A stretch of DNA of 64,000 nucleotides from positions 1-64,000 of the forward strand of contig CBFDDH010000002.1 of NCBI GenBank assembly GCA_965603515.1, read 5' to 3'. The position numbers were made by a program, and so were the translations under genes. Below the pieces are notes generated by a model. The model saw only the letters and a program-made list of their open reading frames with translations. It did no database searches and was not told where the DNA came from. This DNA comes from JAUVZL01 sp965603515. GTDB lineage: Bacteria; Hydrothermota; Tepidihabitantia; SM23-42. This document shows, in pieces, positions 9,041 to 18,468 of this stretch (positions within the stretch are counted from its first letter, which is position 1; the number at the start of each line of letters is the position of its first letter).

Positions 9041-9057
9041 AAGATTCAGGAGGTTTA

Positions 9058-11745
9058 ATGGATAGCAAAAAATTGGAAAAAACTCTTCTTTTTGTTTTAA
9101 TTGGGATTACTACTGGGGTTTATCTCTATACAGTTGCCCCAACTTTGTCATTCTGGGACTGCGGTGAATTTATTGCTTCGGCATACACCCTTGCCGTTCC
9201 TCATCCGCCCGGTACGCCTTTCTATCTTTTACTTGGTAAAGTCTGGTTATTGCTCTTGGGTATTGTATCAGCTGTTCTGCCAATATCCAAAGAAGTTGCC
9301 TGGCATATGAACCTACTAGGCTTGGTTTTTTCCGTAGTTACGCTGGCGCTCATTTACAAAATGATGCTGAAGATCTTCCGCATGTTTCATAAAGGCAATG
9401 ACCAGCGTAGACTCATTATTATTGCCTTTGCCTCCTGCCTGTCCATTGCCTTTTATTATACCTACTGGCAGAATGCAATTGAAACCGAGGTTTATGCGGC
9501 AGCCACATTTGTCTTTATCTTAATACACTATTTAGCCATTCTCTGGTACGATACGGTAAAACAAGGCGCTCCGCATAATCGATATCTGCTTTTTGCCTTT
9601 TATTTGATTTTCCTATCTACTGGCATTCATCTAACACCATTTCTTATATTCGCACCTTTCTATATTTTTGTCTTTGCAGTAGAACGGCGTTACTTGAAAG
9701 ATGTAATGTTTGCTTTACTTGGTATATTCCAACTCATTTTCTTTGCCCTTACTTTCTTGCTCCCCGCACAGTACCAGCAATATACCCTATATCTACTTGG
9801 TTTTGTTCTCTTGGTGGCACTTATCTTACCGCTCAATAACCCCCGGAAATATCGCAACTGGCGTTTTTTCTGGGCGGCAATTTTCCTCGTTATTCTCGGT
9901 ATCTCGACTGAACTATACCTCTATATCCGCGCCAAGAAACTAACCGTACTGTATAAAGATAAAGCAGTGGCTGAACAGTATCTTGAAGGTAAGAATATCG
10001 CCCCCCGGATAAATGAATGTAATCCAGGTGCGGGTTTTACCGCGTTCAACAATGTGCTCCATCGAGTCCAGTATGGCCCTCCCCGTTTAATCCCACGCCA
10101 GACTCAGGATGTTACTGGTTTTGGCTTGATCCAAGGCTATTTCTGGCAGATGCATCTTTTTGTCAGATATCTTTTCTGGCAGCCTGCGCATGAAGGGATC
10201 AATCCATTTGTGCGGACGTTGATTCTCGTGCTCTTCAGTTTATTCAGCATATGGGGCGCGGTAGTCTTGTTCCGAAAAGAGAAAAAGCTGTTTCTCTTGA
10301 TGATGATGATAATGTTCATGCTCTCTTTTGCTATGGTCAGCTATTTGAATTTAAAATTCTCAACGAGTGATGACAACCCCACTCATCAGGCTCGTGAGGT
10401 TCGGGAACGAGATTATTTCTTCCATACTGCACATGTATATTTCGGGATCTTGATTGGTTTTGGCTTTCTGGGTTTCACAAACTTTCTCAAGGATGAAACC
10501 AAGAACAGAAAAATCGTAAATATCACCGGCTTGGGTGGTATCTTGGTATTTTCTATTGCACCGTTCTTTGCCAATATTCAAGTGAGTAATCGTTTTGGCA
10601 ATTTTATCCCCAAGGATTATGGTTATAATATGCTTGCGTCATGTGATGATCGTGCAGTGATCTTCACAAACGGTGATAATGACACATTCCCCCTTTGGTT
10701 TGCTCAAGAAGTCCTGCGTACAGGACGCAGTGTTATTATCGCCAATCTTTCCCTTATTAATACCAACTGGTATATAAAACAACTGAAATACTGGGGTGTT
10801 CCGATCAGTTTTAGCGACTACGTAATAGATCGCCTCGAGCCCTTTGTGACACCAGACCGCCGGGTGATTTATGTGAAAGATATTATGGTCCGTAATATCC
10901 TCGCAACCAATGCTGGTATTCAGTTGAAGAATGAAGATTATTTCATACCTCAAGAAGAATTTGCCAAGCGTTATATAAAAGGCCACAAAGGCGAAAGAAC
11001 GATCTACTTTGCTTCCACGGTTTCCCATGAAAATTATGAAGGATTCAAACCGTATTTGAAACTGGAAGGTCTCGTATATAGAGTCATCAGTGATAGCGGT
11101 GATTTTATTTACAACGTGGATATCGAGAAAACTAAATACTTCTTCTTTGAGAAGTACCGGTATACTGGCGTTTTTGAACCAGAAAAACAAGCAGTTCTCT
11201 CAAATATTCTCGTGAATTTTAACAAACGCAAGCAAGCTGGTGAGTTCTACGATTTTGCGCTGCAAAAAGATGAAAATACCATGCGATTATACAGTAACTA
11301 CGCGGCTGGTCTTCACAATCTCGGGGTCGTGCTTCAGCAACGTGGAGATATCTATGGAACTATTGATGCTTGGCGTTTTGCTCTCTTGTTTGAACCCCAA
11401 CCAACATATTTCTTCAACTACAACCTCGGTCTGCTTTTTGCGCAGATCGGACTTGTTGACAGTGCTGAACGATATTTCTCAAAGATCGATGCGAAAGACC
11501 CGAATCTCATGCTGCGCATTGGCTCGGTATATCGAGCAACCGGAAGCCTTGACCGAGCTATCGTGTATTTCCGTAGAGCAATAAATTACAACCCTCAAAC
11601 ACCTGAGGCATATTTTGGTCTCTATGCCTCATATCTGGAAATGCATGATACGGGTTCTGCAATGCAAATCCTCAATGATTGGCTCAAGAGAAACCCCCGA
11701 GACACCAGTGCTCTGCATATGCTTAAAGAACTCCAGAACAAGTGA
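9058..11745 (+). CDS. DUF2723 membrane glycosyltransferase-like protein with TPR tail
   Basis: 895 aa. The N-terminus matches the DUF2723 (TMEM260-like) signature: TVAPTLSFWDCGEFIASAYTL then VPHPPGTPFYLLLGKVW, with an acidic-pair style motif typical of GT-C glycosyltransferases. About ten membrane helices run to about residue 510, then a soluble domain, then TPR repeats (about 725-890; GSLDRAIVYFRRAINYNPQTPEAY). Family members are predicted to transfer a lipid-linked sugar to exported proteins; the substrate is unknown. AGGAGG precedes the ATG. The last codon overlaps the next gene's GTG start, indicating an operon with the PP-loop enzyme. Confidence 0.85.
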   Translation: MDSKKLEKTLLFVLIGITTGVYLYTVAPTLSFWDCGEFIASAYTLAVPHPPGTPFYLLLGKVWLLLLGIVSAVLPISKEVAWHMNLLGLVFSVVTLALIYKMMLKIFRMFHKGNDQRRLIIIAFASCLSIAFYYTYWQNAIETEVYAAATFVFILIHYLAILWYDTVKQGAPHNRYLLFAFYLIFLSTGIHLTPFLIFAPFYIFVFAVERRYLKDVMFALLGIFQLIFFALTFLLPAQYQQYTLYLLGFVLLVALILPLNNPRKYRNWRFFWAAIFLVILGISTELYLYIRAKKLTVLYKDKAVAEQYLEGKNIAPRINECNPGAGFTAFNNVLHRVQYGPPRLIPRQTQDVTGFGLIQGYFWQMHLFVRYLFWQPAHEGINPFVRTLILVLFSLFSIWGAVVLFRKEKKLFLLMMMIMFMLSFAMVSYLNLKFSTSDDNPTHQAREVRERDYFFHTAHVYFGILIGFGFLGFTNFLKDETKNRKIVNITGLGGILVFSIAPFFANIQVSNRFGNFIPKDYGYNMLASCDDRAVIFTNGDNDTFPLWFAQEVLRTGRSVIIANLSLINTNWYIKQLKYWGVPISFSDYVIDRLEPFVTPDRRVIYVKDIMVRNILATNAGIQLKNEDYFIPQEEFAKRYIKGHKGERTIYFASTVSHENYEGFKPYLKLEGLVYRVISDSGDFIYNVDIEKTKYFFFEKYRYTGVFEPEKQAVLSNILVNFNKRKQAGEFYDFALQKDENTMRLYSNYAAGLHNLGVVLQQRGDIYGTIDAWRFALLFEPQPTYFFNYNLGLLFAQIGLVDSAERYFSKIDAKDPNLMLRIGSVYRATGSLDRAIVYFRRAINYNPQTPEAYFGLYASYLEMHDTGSAMQILNDWLKRNPRDTSALHMLKELQNK

Positions 11746-12695
11746 AAATAGTCATCCTGCACTCTGGTGGCTTAGATTCTACGCTCGCTTTCCATATTGC
11801 AAAGGAGTGGGGAGCTGAAATATTCCCTCTCTATGTTTATAACAAATTTCTTGCGCTGAAGCACAAACCAGATGTTTCAGATTTAAAGACAATAGACGTC
11901 ACCAAAGAATTCATTAATATTGTGCGCAGCCCCCAGTATGGCTATGGCAAAAACCTCAATCCATGTATTGATTGTCGTATCTTGATGTTAAAAAAAGCGA
12001 AAGAGTATATGGAAAAGATCAAAGCGGATTTCATTATTACTGGTGAAGTCCTTGATCAGCGCCCTATGTCGCAACGCCGTGAACAACTAATGCATATTGA
12101 TAAACAAGCTGGTCTGGAAGGATTTGTTGTCCGACCGCTGAGTGGAGGACTACTACCAGAAACTGTTCCCCAAAAAGAGTGTTTGATCAACCGGAATGAC
12201 TTATTGAGTATTAAAGGAAGATCCCGTAAGATAACACTTGATTTAGCTCAGAAAATGAAGATCGAACGATTTTCTTCACCAAGTGGTGGCTGTCTGCTGA
12301 CCGACCCTGGATTTTGTAGAAGATTGGCTGATCTCATGAGACACCAGGACAAAGTTGCGGTTCGAGACATAGAACTGCTGAAAATCGGTCGCCACTTTAG
12401 ATTGTCCCCTGAAATCAAACTGGTAGTTGGTCGTAATGAAGAAGAGAATGAGAACATTGAAAAAATGGTAAAACATGATGAAATCCTTGTTTATGTTCCA
12501 GATACTGGAAGTCCCAACACAATGCTGTTAGACAGCAAAAAACAATCCGTCAAAATCGCCGCGTCGATAACCGCACGATACAGTGATAAAAAAAACGATA
12601 AAAGCATTGAGGTATGCTATAAAGACAACAAAGGCATTAAGAAAGTTCGCGTCAAAGCCGCCACCAATGAAGAACTGGCAAAATGGAGACTATAG
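11742..12695 (+). CDS. PP-loop ATPase, ThiI/MnmA-like tRNA thiolation enzyme
   Basis: 317 aa, GTG start overlapping the previous stop by 4 nt. The N-terminal PP-loop HSGGLDSTLAF (residues 7-17) marks an adenylating sulfurtransferase. NPCIDCRILML (about 73-83) and SPSGGCLLTDPGFC (about 181-194) offer candidate catalytic cysteines, as in tRNA 2-/4-thiouridine synthases. The C-terminal ~80 residues form a separate basic domain, possibly RNA-binding. The family is usually annotated as a tRNA thiouridine synthase/methyltransferase-like protein; which position it modifies cannot be told from sequence. It is co-transcribed with a HIT protein. Confidence 0.75.
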   Translation: MKIVILHSGGLDSTLAFHIAKEWGAEIFPLYVYNKFLALKHKPDVSDLKTIDVTKEFINIVRSPQYGYGKNLNPCIDCRILMLKKAKEYMEKIKADFIITGEVLDQRPMSQRREQLMHIDKQAGLEGFVVRPLSGGLLPETVPQKECLINRNDLLSIKGRSRKITLDLAQKMKIERFSSPSGGCLLTDPGFCRRLADLMRHQDKVAVRDIELLKIGRHFRLSPEIKLVVGRNEEENENIEKMVKHDEILVYVPDTGSPNTMLLDSKKQSVKIAASITARYSDKKNDKSIEVCYKDNKGIKKVRVKAATNEELAKWRL

Positions 12696-12697
12696 AG

Positions 12698-13210
12698 ATG
12701 GAGCGCTTATGGGCACCTTGGCGGGTTACATATATCCGAAACCCTGGGAAAGGATGTTTCTTCTGCCGGGGTATTAGAGCAAAAGACCCTGGCAAAGTAC
12801 TGATAATCGAAAAAAGCGTAAAGGCATTCACGATCATGAATCGCTATCCCTACAATAACGGTCATCTAATGATCACACCGATCAGACATATCGGTTCGCT
12901 TGAACAATTAAACGAAGACGAAATCCTCGATATCAATCGTCTCCTGATCAGAACTATCAAAGCCCTCAAGCTAGCTATGTCCCCTCAGGGATTCAATATC
13001 GGCATAAATCAAGGAAGCCTTGCCGGTGCAGGTGTAATAGATCACGTGCATGTACATCTTGTCCCTCGATGGCAAGGAGATACCAACTTCATGCCGGTTT
13101 TAGCTGATACAAAGGTTGTATCAGAGGCACTCTTAGAGACCTACGAGAAAATTAAAGACGGTCTCAAGCACTTAGATAATCTTGAATGTGAAAGAAATTC
13201 CAAATCCTAA
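12698..13210 (+). CDS. HIT-family (histidine triad) nucleotide hydrolase
   Basis: 170 aa with the start I prefer, ATG 12698 (MERLWAPWR), the usual beginning of this HIT branch, with GGAG 9 nt upstream. An in-frame ATG at 12683 is possible but overlaps the previous gene. A CFFC zinc-binding pair (near residue 20) and the histidine triad HVHVHLVPRW (near residue 115) are intact, which fits an Ap4A hydrolase/phosphorylase-like enzyme acting on dinucleoside polyphosphates. The last codons (N-S-K-S-stop) lie inside the phrase repeat that follows, so the tail may not be ancestral. Confidence 0.85.
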   Translation: MERLWAPWRVTYIRNPGKGCFFCRGIRAKDPGKVLIIEKSVKAFTIMNRYPYNNGHLMITPIRHIGSLEQLNEDEILDINRLLIRTIKALKLAMSPQGFNIGINQGSLAGAGVIDHVHVHLVPRWQGDTNFMPVLADTKVVSEALLETYEKIKDGLKHLDNLECERNSKS

Positions 13211-13290
13211 ATCAAAACAGTTTTTGTCATTTGTTTTTGAGATTTAGTGTTTGTTTGGAACTTGGTGCTTGAGATTTGGAGCTTAATTAG
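13193..13290. repeat. Phrase-like repeat after the HIT gene
   Basis: Variations on AATTCCAAATC, GAGATTTAG, TTTGGAACTTGG and GAGATTTGGAG fill the gap between the HIT gene and purF. The HIT stop codon (13208-13210) lies inside it. The same style of words occurs at 22371-22475 and 53131-53186. Confidence 0.7.
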
Positions 13291-13310
13291 CCGAAGGGGA
13301 ATTACGAATT

Positions 13311-14759
13311 ATGTGTGGTATTGTCGGTACGATCAGTAGTGAACCAGCCATAGGCAAGATCTACCCGGCTCTGATCGCGCTTCAGCACCGAGGACAGGAT
13401 GCGGCAGGCGCAGTAACCTTTGAACATGGCTTTCATATGAAAAAAGGGAACGGATTGGTTTTGAATGTATTTAATCCCAAAAACCTTCAGCGTCTCAAGG
13501 GATCTATCGGCATCGGTCACGTCCGTTATCCAACGATCGGTACTGGCACTGCTGAAGATGCCCAACCCTTTATCATTACTGCACCGTACGGAATTGCACT
13601 TGCCCACAACGGTAATTTGGTCAATTATTTTGATTTGAAAGAAGACTTGACTGATAATCACCTCCGTTATTTGAATTCAAATTGTGATGCAGAGGTGATT
13701 TTGAATCTTTTGTCTATTGAACTAACAAAAATGAATCTTAGAGATCTTGAACCAGAAAAATTATTCAGTGCGTTAAACCAAGTTTACAAGAAATTGATCG
13801 GCAGTTTTGCTGTTGTATCGATCATTGCAAAAAAAGGACTTCTCGCCTTTCGCGACACGCACGGTATAAAACCATTGGTATTCGGCAAGAATAAAAATAG
13901 CTATTGTTTTGCCTCGGAAAGTGTTGCTCTGGATCTTTTAGGCTACAAAAGGATAACTGACATAAACCCCGGCGAGGCGGCATTTATTGATAATCAGTGT
14001 GTTCTTCACAAAAAACAGATTGTTAAAAATACAAAAACCCGTAGGGCTACCTGCATATTTGAATATGTCTATTTTGCACGACCTGATTCTGTTATCGACG
14101 GTATCGGTGTCTATGAAGCGAGATTACATCTTGGCAAGAAACTCGGCGAAGAATGTCTGAAACGAAAAATCAAACCAGATGTTGTGATTCCAATCCCTGA
14201 TACAGCAAGGGGTGCGGCAGAAATGGTTGCTGAGGTGCTTGGAGTAAAACATCGGGAGGGTTTGATAAAAAACCGATATATATACAGAACTTTTATCATG
14301 CCAACACAATCCGAGAGGATTGAAGCAGTTAGACTAAAGCTAAATCCAATAAGATCAGAGATCACTGGTAAGAAGGTATTACTCGTTGATGACTCGATCG
14401 TTCGGGGAAATACTTCAAAGGAAATAATCGCCTTATTGAGAAGCGTTGGAGCAAAAGAGGTTTATTACGGTCTATATTCACCCCCCATAAGGTTCCCTTG
14501 CGTCTATGGTATCGATATGCAAATCCGGGGTGAATTCATTGCCCGTGATAAATCAATCGAAGAGATCCAAACTTTGATCGGCGCTGATGCTCTTATCTAT
14601 CAAACGGTTGAAGGATTGGTCAAAGCAGTTGGTTCTGGCTTAACGGGTTTTTGTACGGCATGTTTTACTGGTTCTTATCCAACTGAAATATCGCCATCTT
14701 TGCTTGAACGTATTGCGGCTGACCGTATGACGAGTAAAATATCAAGATTCAAAGAGTAG
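13311..14759 (+). CDS. purF: Amidophosphoribosyltransferase (PurF)
   Basis: 482 aa. It makes 5-phosphoribosylamine from PRPP and glutamine, the first step of purine synthesis. The N-terminal glutaminase begins directly with Cys2 (MCGIVGT), so there is no propeptide beyond Met. QHRGQDAAG, GHVRYPTIG and AHNGNLVN are the glutaminase signatures. The PRPP site VLLVDDSIVRGNT is at 356-368. Cysteines at 248, 397, 448 and 451 match the four ligands of the 4Fe-4S cluster in the Bacillus-type enzyme, so this is the oxygen-sensitive form. It sits about 100 nt after the HIT gene with only repeats between; no clear own promoter was found. Confidence 0.95.
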   Translation: MCGIVGTISSEPAIGKIYPALIALQHRGQDAAGAVTFEHGFHMKKGNGLVLNVFNPKNLQRLKGSIGIGHVRYPTIGTGTAEDAQPFIITAPYGIALAHNGNLVNYFDLKEDLTDNHLRYLNSNCDAEVILNLLSIELTKMNLRDLEPEKLFSALNQVYKKLIGSFAVVSIIAKKGLLAFRDTHGIKPLVFGKNKNSYCFASESVALDLLGYKRITDINPGEAAFIDNQCVLHKKQIVKNTKTRRATCIFEYVYFARPDSVIDGIGVYEARLHLGKKLGEECLKRKIKPDVVIPIPDTARGAAEMVAEVLGVKHREGLIKNRYIYRTFIMPTQSERIEAVRLKLNPIRSEITGKKVLLVDDSIVRGNTSKEIIALLRSVGAKEVYYGLYSPPIRFPCVYGIDMQIRGEFIARDKSIEEIQTLIGADALIYQTVEGLVKAVGSGLTGFCTACFTGSYPTEISPSLLERIAADRMTSKISRFKE

Positions 14760-14787
14760 TTTTTCACCCGTTTCTCCAACATACTCA

Positions 14788-14815
14788 TTGACTTAAATTC
14801 GAGAATGATTATTAT
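14788..14815 (+). promoter_or_regulatory. Promoter of small lipoprotein
   Basis: TTGACT (14788-14793), 16-nt spacer, TATTAT (14810-14815). The AAAGGAGG ribosome site begins a few nt later, so the leader is very short. Confidence 0.55.
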
Positions 14816-14833
14816 ATAGGTAAAGGAGGAAAA

Positions 14834-15190
14834 ATGAAGAAAATTCTCTTGCTTCTCTTTGCTGGCATTATTATATCGAGCCTTAATTGTGGAAGCGATA
14901 CAGCAGACGTAAGGATTAATCTTACGAATCCGAATAATAAAACGGTTCCTTTCAGTGGCTATTATATAATAACGGCAACAAGCGATAGTGTTACAATGGA
15001 AGGTTCAACACCGAGTGAATATACCTTTACCCTTGAAAAAGGAGAAGGTGCGACTGGAATAATATTCAAGGATACAGTTGATGTTATTGACACGCTACAT
15101 TTTCAGGTTTTTCTCAATGATGAAGAATCACTCAGTCAGAAAGTAACAACTATGATCGAAATTTTTCAATTCTCAATTCAAGCACAATAA
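14834..15190 (+). CDS. Small lipoprotein of unknown function
   Basis: 118 aa. Signal peptide with lipobox SSLNC (Cys19), then a beta-rich domain (DVRINLTNPNN; YYIITATSDSVTMEGSTPSEYTFTLEKG) that looks like a single small sandwich fold. No family recognised. AAAGGAGG precedes the ATG, it has its own weak promoter, and a strong hairpin follows, so it is probably monocistronic. Surface or outer-membrane location is inferred from the lipobox. Confidence 0.72.
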   Translation: MKKILLLLFAGIIISSLNCGSDTADVRINLTNPNNKTVPFSGYYIITATSDSVTMEGSTPSEYTFTLEKGEGATGIIFKDTVDVIDTLHFQVFLNDEESLSQKVTTMIEIFQFSIQAQ

Positions 15191-15208
15191 TAAATCGCGT
15201 GATTATTG

Positions 15209-15243
15209 AAGCGCCACGTTGTTTCTTTAAAGACGTGGCGCTT
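15209..15243. terminator. Bidirectional terminator hairpin
   Basis: Ten-base-pair perfect stem AAGCGCCACG / CGTGGCGCTT followed by T-rich sequence on the plus strand. It lies between the convergent lipoprotein gene and gdhA and probably serves both. Confidence 0.75.
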
Positions 15244-15249
15244 TTGTCT

Positions 15250-16521
15250 TTATGGAAATATACCGCGCTCCCTGTATACTTTCTCCAGCCGTCTCAGCGC
15301 AACAATATAGGCAGCAGTCCGCCAATCGGTTTTAGTCTCTTTTGCGATATCGCGTACTCGGGCATAAGCACTGACCATCTTCTTATGCAGTTTTGAATCG
15401 ACTTCTCCAAGATCCCAGAATTCACTGCGTTTATTTTGCAGCCACTCAAAATAACTAACAATAACACCACCAGCATTACAGAGAATATCCGGTAACATAT
15501 CAATACCCTTTTTGCTCAATATATCATCACCATCTGGGTCAGTCGGTCCATTTGCTCCTTCTGCGACAACTCTTACCTGCAAAAGCGGAGCAGTTTCAGC
15601 GGTTATCTGATTCTCTAACGCAGCTGGAATAAAAATGTCCGCTTTGGTACTGAGCAGGCTTTTGTGATCTGTTTCTTTGGCACCCGCATATCCCTTTACG
15701 CCACCAGTTTTAGCAACATGATTTGTTAGATCATCAGCATCTATTCCTTTTTCATTAGCAATAGCGCCGGTCGCATCTTCAACAGCTATGAGTTTAGCAT
15801 CATGAGCTTTTAAAAGACGGCTCGCCCATGATCCGACATTACCAAAACCTTGAACCGTATATGTAGCACCGTTCAAATTCAATCCTTTTTCCTTAGCCCA
15901 TTCCTCAATCGTAAATACTACTCCTTGACCAGTTGCTTTATCGCGTCCCAGACTACCACCTGCCTCAACTGGCTTGCCAGTCACAACATGACTATTTGCC
16001 TGTCTTGTATGAGGTGGTTGTGTTGATAAATATGTATCAAGGATCCATGCCATGATTTGGGCATTAGTATTAACATCTGGAGCTGGTATGTCATATTCGG
16101 GACCAATACTGCACCCCAGCGCAAAAGTAAAACGCCGCGTAATTCGCTCCAGTTCACTAGACGAACACACGCAAGGATCAAACTGAATACCTCCCTTTGC
16201 ACCGCCAAATGGTATATTCACAATCCCTGATTTCCATGTCATCCAAGTTGCCAGGGCACGTACTTCATCGATATCAACGGCTGGGTGATATCTAAGACCA
16301 CCTTTGTAAGGTCCCAAGACATTGTTATGTTGGACTCGATAACCAGTAAACATCTTGATTTCACCATCATCCATTTTAACCGGGAAATTCACGCTTATTT
16401 CATTAGTAGTCTTCGACAGGATCCTGCGGATATGAGGATCTAATCCCATAAGGTCTGCGGCTTTGTTGAATTGCTTGCCTACGTTTTCATATACGCTGGC
16501 TTTTCTGTAAGCATCTTGCAT
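15250..16521 (-). CDS. gdhA: Glutamate dehydrogenase (Glu/Leu/Phe/Val family)
   Basis: 423 aa, the size of hexameric GDH subunits. It interconverts glutamate and 2-oxoglutarate with NAD(P). The substrate-site segment YKGGLRYHP and PFGGAKGGI near residues 75-110 carry the conserved lysines. The Rossmann motif is VQGFGNVGSWASRLL, and LCNAGGVIVSYFEW is the C-terminal signature. AAGGAGATATCTATG gives a good ribosome site. It follows the transketolase gene by 39 nt and probably ends that operon. With the ferredoxin-dependent oxidoreductase upstream it suggests amino-acid fermentation, which is inference. Confidence 0.93.
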   Translation of the reverse strand: MQDAYRKASVYENVGKQFNKAADLMGLDPHIRRILSKTTNEISVNFPVKMDDGEIKMFTGYRVQHNNVLGPYKGGLRYHPAVDIDEVRALATWMTWKSGIVNIPFGGAKGGIQFDPCVCSSSELERITRRFTFALGCSIGPEYDIPAPDVNTNAQIMAWILDTYLSTQPPHTRQANSHVVTGKPVEAGGSLGRDKATGQGVVFTIEEWAKEKGLNLNGATYTVQGFGNVGSWASRLLKAHDAKLIAVEDATGAIANEKGIDADDLTNHVAKTGGVKGYAGAKETDHKSLLSTKADIFIPAALENQITAETAPLLQVRVVAEGANGPTDPDGDDILSKKGIDMLPDILCNAGGVIVSYFEWLQNKRSEFWDLGEVDSKLHKKMVSAYARVRDIAKETKTDWRTAAYIVALRRLEKVYRERGIFP

Positions 16522-16560
16522 AGATATCTCCTTTTACCTTCAATATCAACAGAATATCAC

Positions 16561-18468
16561 CTACTTTGCTATTCTTTCTTCTATTACTCTAACTAATGAA
16601 TCGACATCAAGTGAATACTCTTTGTAAAGAACCTCCTCGTTATCAGAACCCCCAAAATGTTCTATGCCGATCTTTACGAAATCTGTCGTTAAGCGATCCT
16701 CGGCTATTACTTGTCCGATAATACTGCCTAATCCTGATGCGATTATGTGATCCTCATAAGTTATTATTAACCGAGTTCCTGCTGCCTCAGCGATTATCTC
16801 TCGTTCAATCCCCAAAGGAGACGATATATTATATATGCGTACGCTAATACCCTTAGCTTTCAGAGTTTCCCACGCCTGTATCGCCTTATTGAGCATCGGC
16901 CCAAAGGTAAATACTGTACAGTCACTACCTTCGCGTATTAGATCGATTTTTGCATATGTGTAGTTGTAATTTTCATCAAAGAAAATACGTCCATCTTCAG
17001 TCTTTATGACCGGCAATTTAGTTCGCGAAAGTCCGATAACATGATTGCCTGATTGGCTCAGAACATACCTTGTAACATGGTCCGTTTGATTAGGATCACA
17101 AGGAATGATCAAACTAAACCCAAAAAGGTTGCGTATGAGACCGATATAATCGATACAGTGATGGGTTTTACCATCTGGACCTACATTGTATCCAATGTGG
17201 GTTGCAATTATCTTAACGTTTGTTTCGTTAATATCGTTTAGTCTTAACTGGTTATAGACTTCGTCAAGAGCAAAAACACCAAAATCTGCCCAGATAGACA
17301 GTACACCATTTATTGATGCCGCTCCAACAATGGTCGCGGTGGTGTGTTCGCTCACGCCACATTCAAAGAAACCATCCGGTCTGACTCTGGCAAAATCACT
17401 GATCCGCACTGAATCCGCAAGATCGCAGTCGAATACGGCTATGGAAGCATTAGGATTCAAACGTGCGATATCTGTCAGCACATTACCAAATGCTTCTCTG
17501 GGATGTATTTTATCGTCGTAGATATGGGGCGTACCTATCTTCACTGCTGGCAAAGGAATTTGTTTACAGGCAAAACCCGCGCTTTTCTTGCTGGATTTGC
17601 GCGTCATTAGATCATCAATATCATCCTCAACACCTAATTCTTTAAGCGCCTTCTTACTCTCCTCCCGAGAAACTGCTTTGCCGTGATACACCTCGGTATT
17701 CTCCATAAATGATACACCATGACCCATCGTGGTTTGAGCAATAATCACATACGGGTTTGCCGTATCCCGTCTTGCTTGCCGGAGCGCCCTGCGAAGCATC
17801 GAGAAATTATGTCCGTCCACTTCAAGTACCTGCCAGCCATCAGCCAAGTAATTTCCTTTAATGTTAACCGGCATGACTTTCTCGATCCGTCCTGATATCT
17901 GAAAATGGTTATAATCAATGATCACGGTAAGCTCATTCAAGTTGTACTTCCTTGCAAAACGACGCGCCTCGGCGACCTGGCCTTTCGCCTGTTCCGCATC
18001 GCTCATTATAACATAGGTGTTGAAATCAGATCTAGTCATCCTGGAAGCCAAGGCAAAACCACATCCTGCAGATAGGCCCTGTCCAAGATTACCGCTTGAC
18101 CATTCAGCGCCTGGGATATTTCTCTCAACATGACCTTCAAAAGGACTGGTTAGTTTCCTGAAACCTAGTAATACGCTCTCCAAATCCACAAAGCCGAGGC
18201 GCGCAAGACAAGAGTACAGGGCAGGAGAAGTATGACCATGACTTACGATGATTCTATCCCGTCTGGGATCATCATAATTCGAAGGTGATATTTTCGCGAA
18301 GGTAAATAATGCCAGATAGAGATCGATCGACGACATCGAACCTGCTGGATGCCCTGAACCTGCAATTGTGGTCATTTTGAGAATATCACCGCGGCACAAC
18401 CGGGAAAGTTCAAACAGTTCTGCCAATCGTCTTTTTACCCTAGGACCTGAAGAGACTTTCTTCTTCAT
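16561..18468 (-). CDS. tkt: Transketolase (single-chain)
   Basis: 635 aa, with both halves in one chain. N-terminal thiamine-diphosphate domain: SGHPAGSMSSIDLYLALF, then SSGNLGQGLSAGCGFALA and an IDYNHFQISG stretch. The pyrimidine-binding domain starts near 320 (FECGVSEHTTATIVGAA with the catalytic Glu), and the C-terminal domain near 500 (DCTVFTFGPMLNKAIQA). It moves two-carbon units in the non-oxidative pentose phosphate pathway. Its start overlaps the rng stop by 4 nt. A DXS-like enzyme is less likely because the order and motifs follow transketolase. Confidence 0.9.
   Translation of the reverse strand: MKKKVSSGPRVKRRLAELFELSRLCRGDILKMTTIAGSGHPAGSMSSIDLYLALFTFAKISPSNYDDPRRDRIIVSHGHTSPALYSCLARLGFVDLESVLLGFRKLTSPFEGHVERNIPGAEWSSGNLGQGLSAGCGFALASRMTRSDFNTYVIMSDAEQAKGQVAEARRFARKYNLNELTVIIDYNHFQISGRIEKVMPVNIKGNYLADGWQVLEVDGHNFSMLRRALRQARRDTANPYVIIAQTTMGHGVSFMENTEVYHGKAVSREESKKALKELGVEDDIDDLMTRKSSKKSAGFACKQIPLPAVKIGTPHIYDDKIHPREAFGNVLTDIARLNPNASIAVFDCDLADSVRISDFARVRPDGFFECGVSEHTTATIVGAASINGVLSIWADFGVFALDEVYNQLRLNDINETNVKIIATHIGYNVGPDGKTHHCIDYIGLIRNLFGFSLIIPCDPNQTDHVTRYVLSQSGNHVIGLSRTKLPVIKTEDGRIFFDENYNYTYAKIDLIREGSDCTVFTFGPMLNKAIQAWETLKAKGISVRIYNISSPLGIEREIIAEAAGTRLIITYEDHIIASGLGSIIGQVIAEDRLTTDFVKIGIEHFGGSDNEEVLYKEYSLDVDSLVRVIEERIAK

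Larger units (their letters stand above)
8555..9057. other. Divergent promoter region without genes
   Basis: 503 nt of very AT-rich sequence between two divergent operons. It holds the minus-strand promoter at 8650-8677 and the plus-strand promoter at 9013-9040. I see no credible ORF, RNA gene or strong hairpin in the middle part. Confidence 0.7.

Noticed and set aside
10639..11190. 183-aa minus-strand ORF inside the DUF2723 gene
   Set aside because: It is antisense to a clearly coding region with DUF2723 and TPR content; no promoter or ribosome site.
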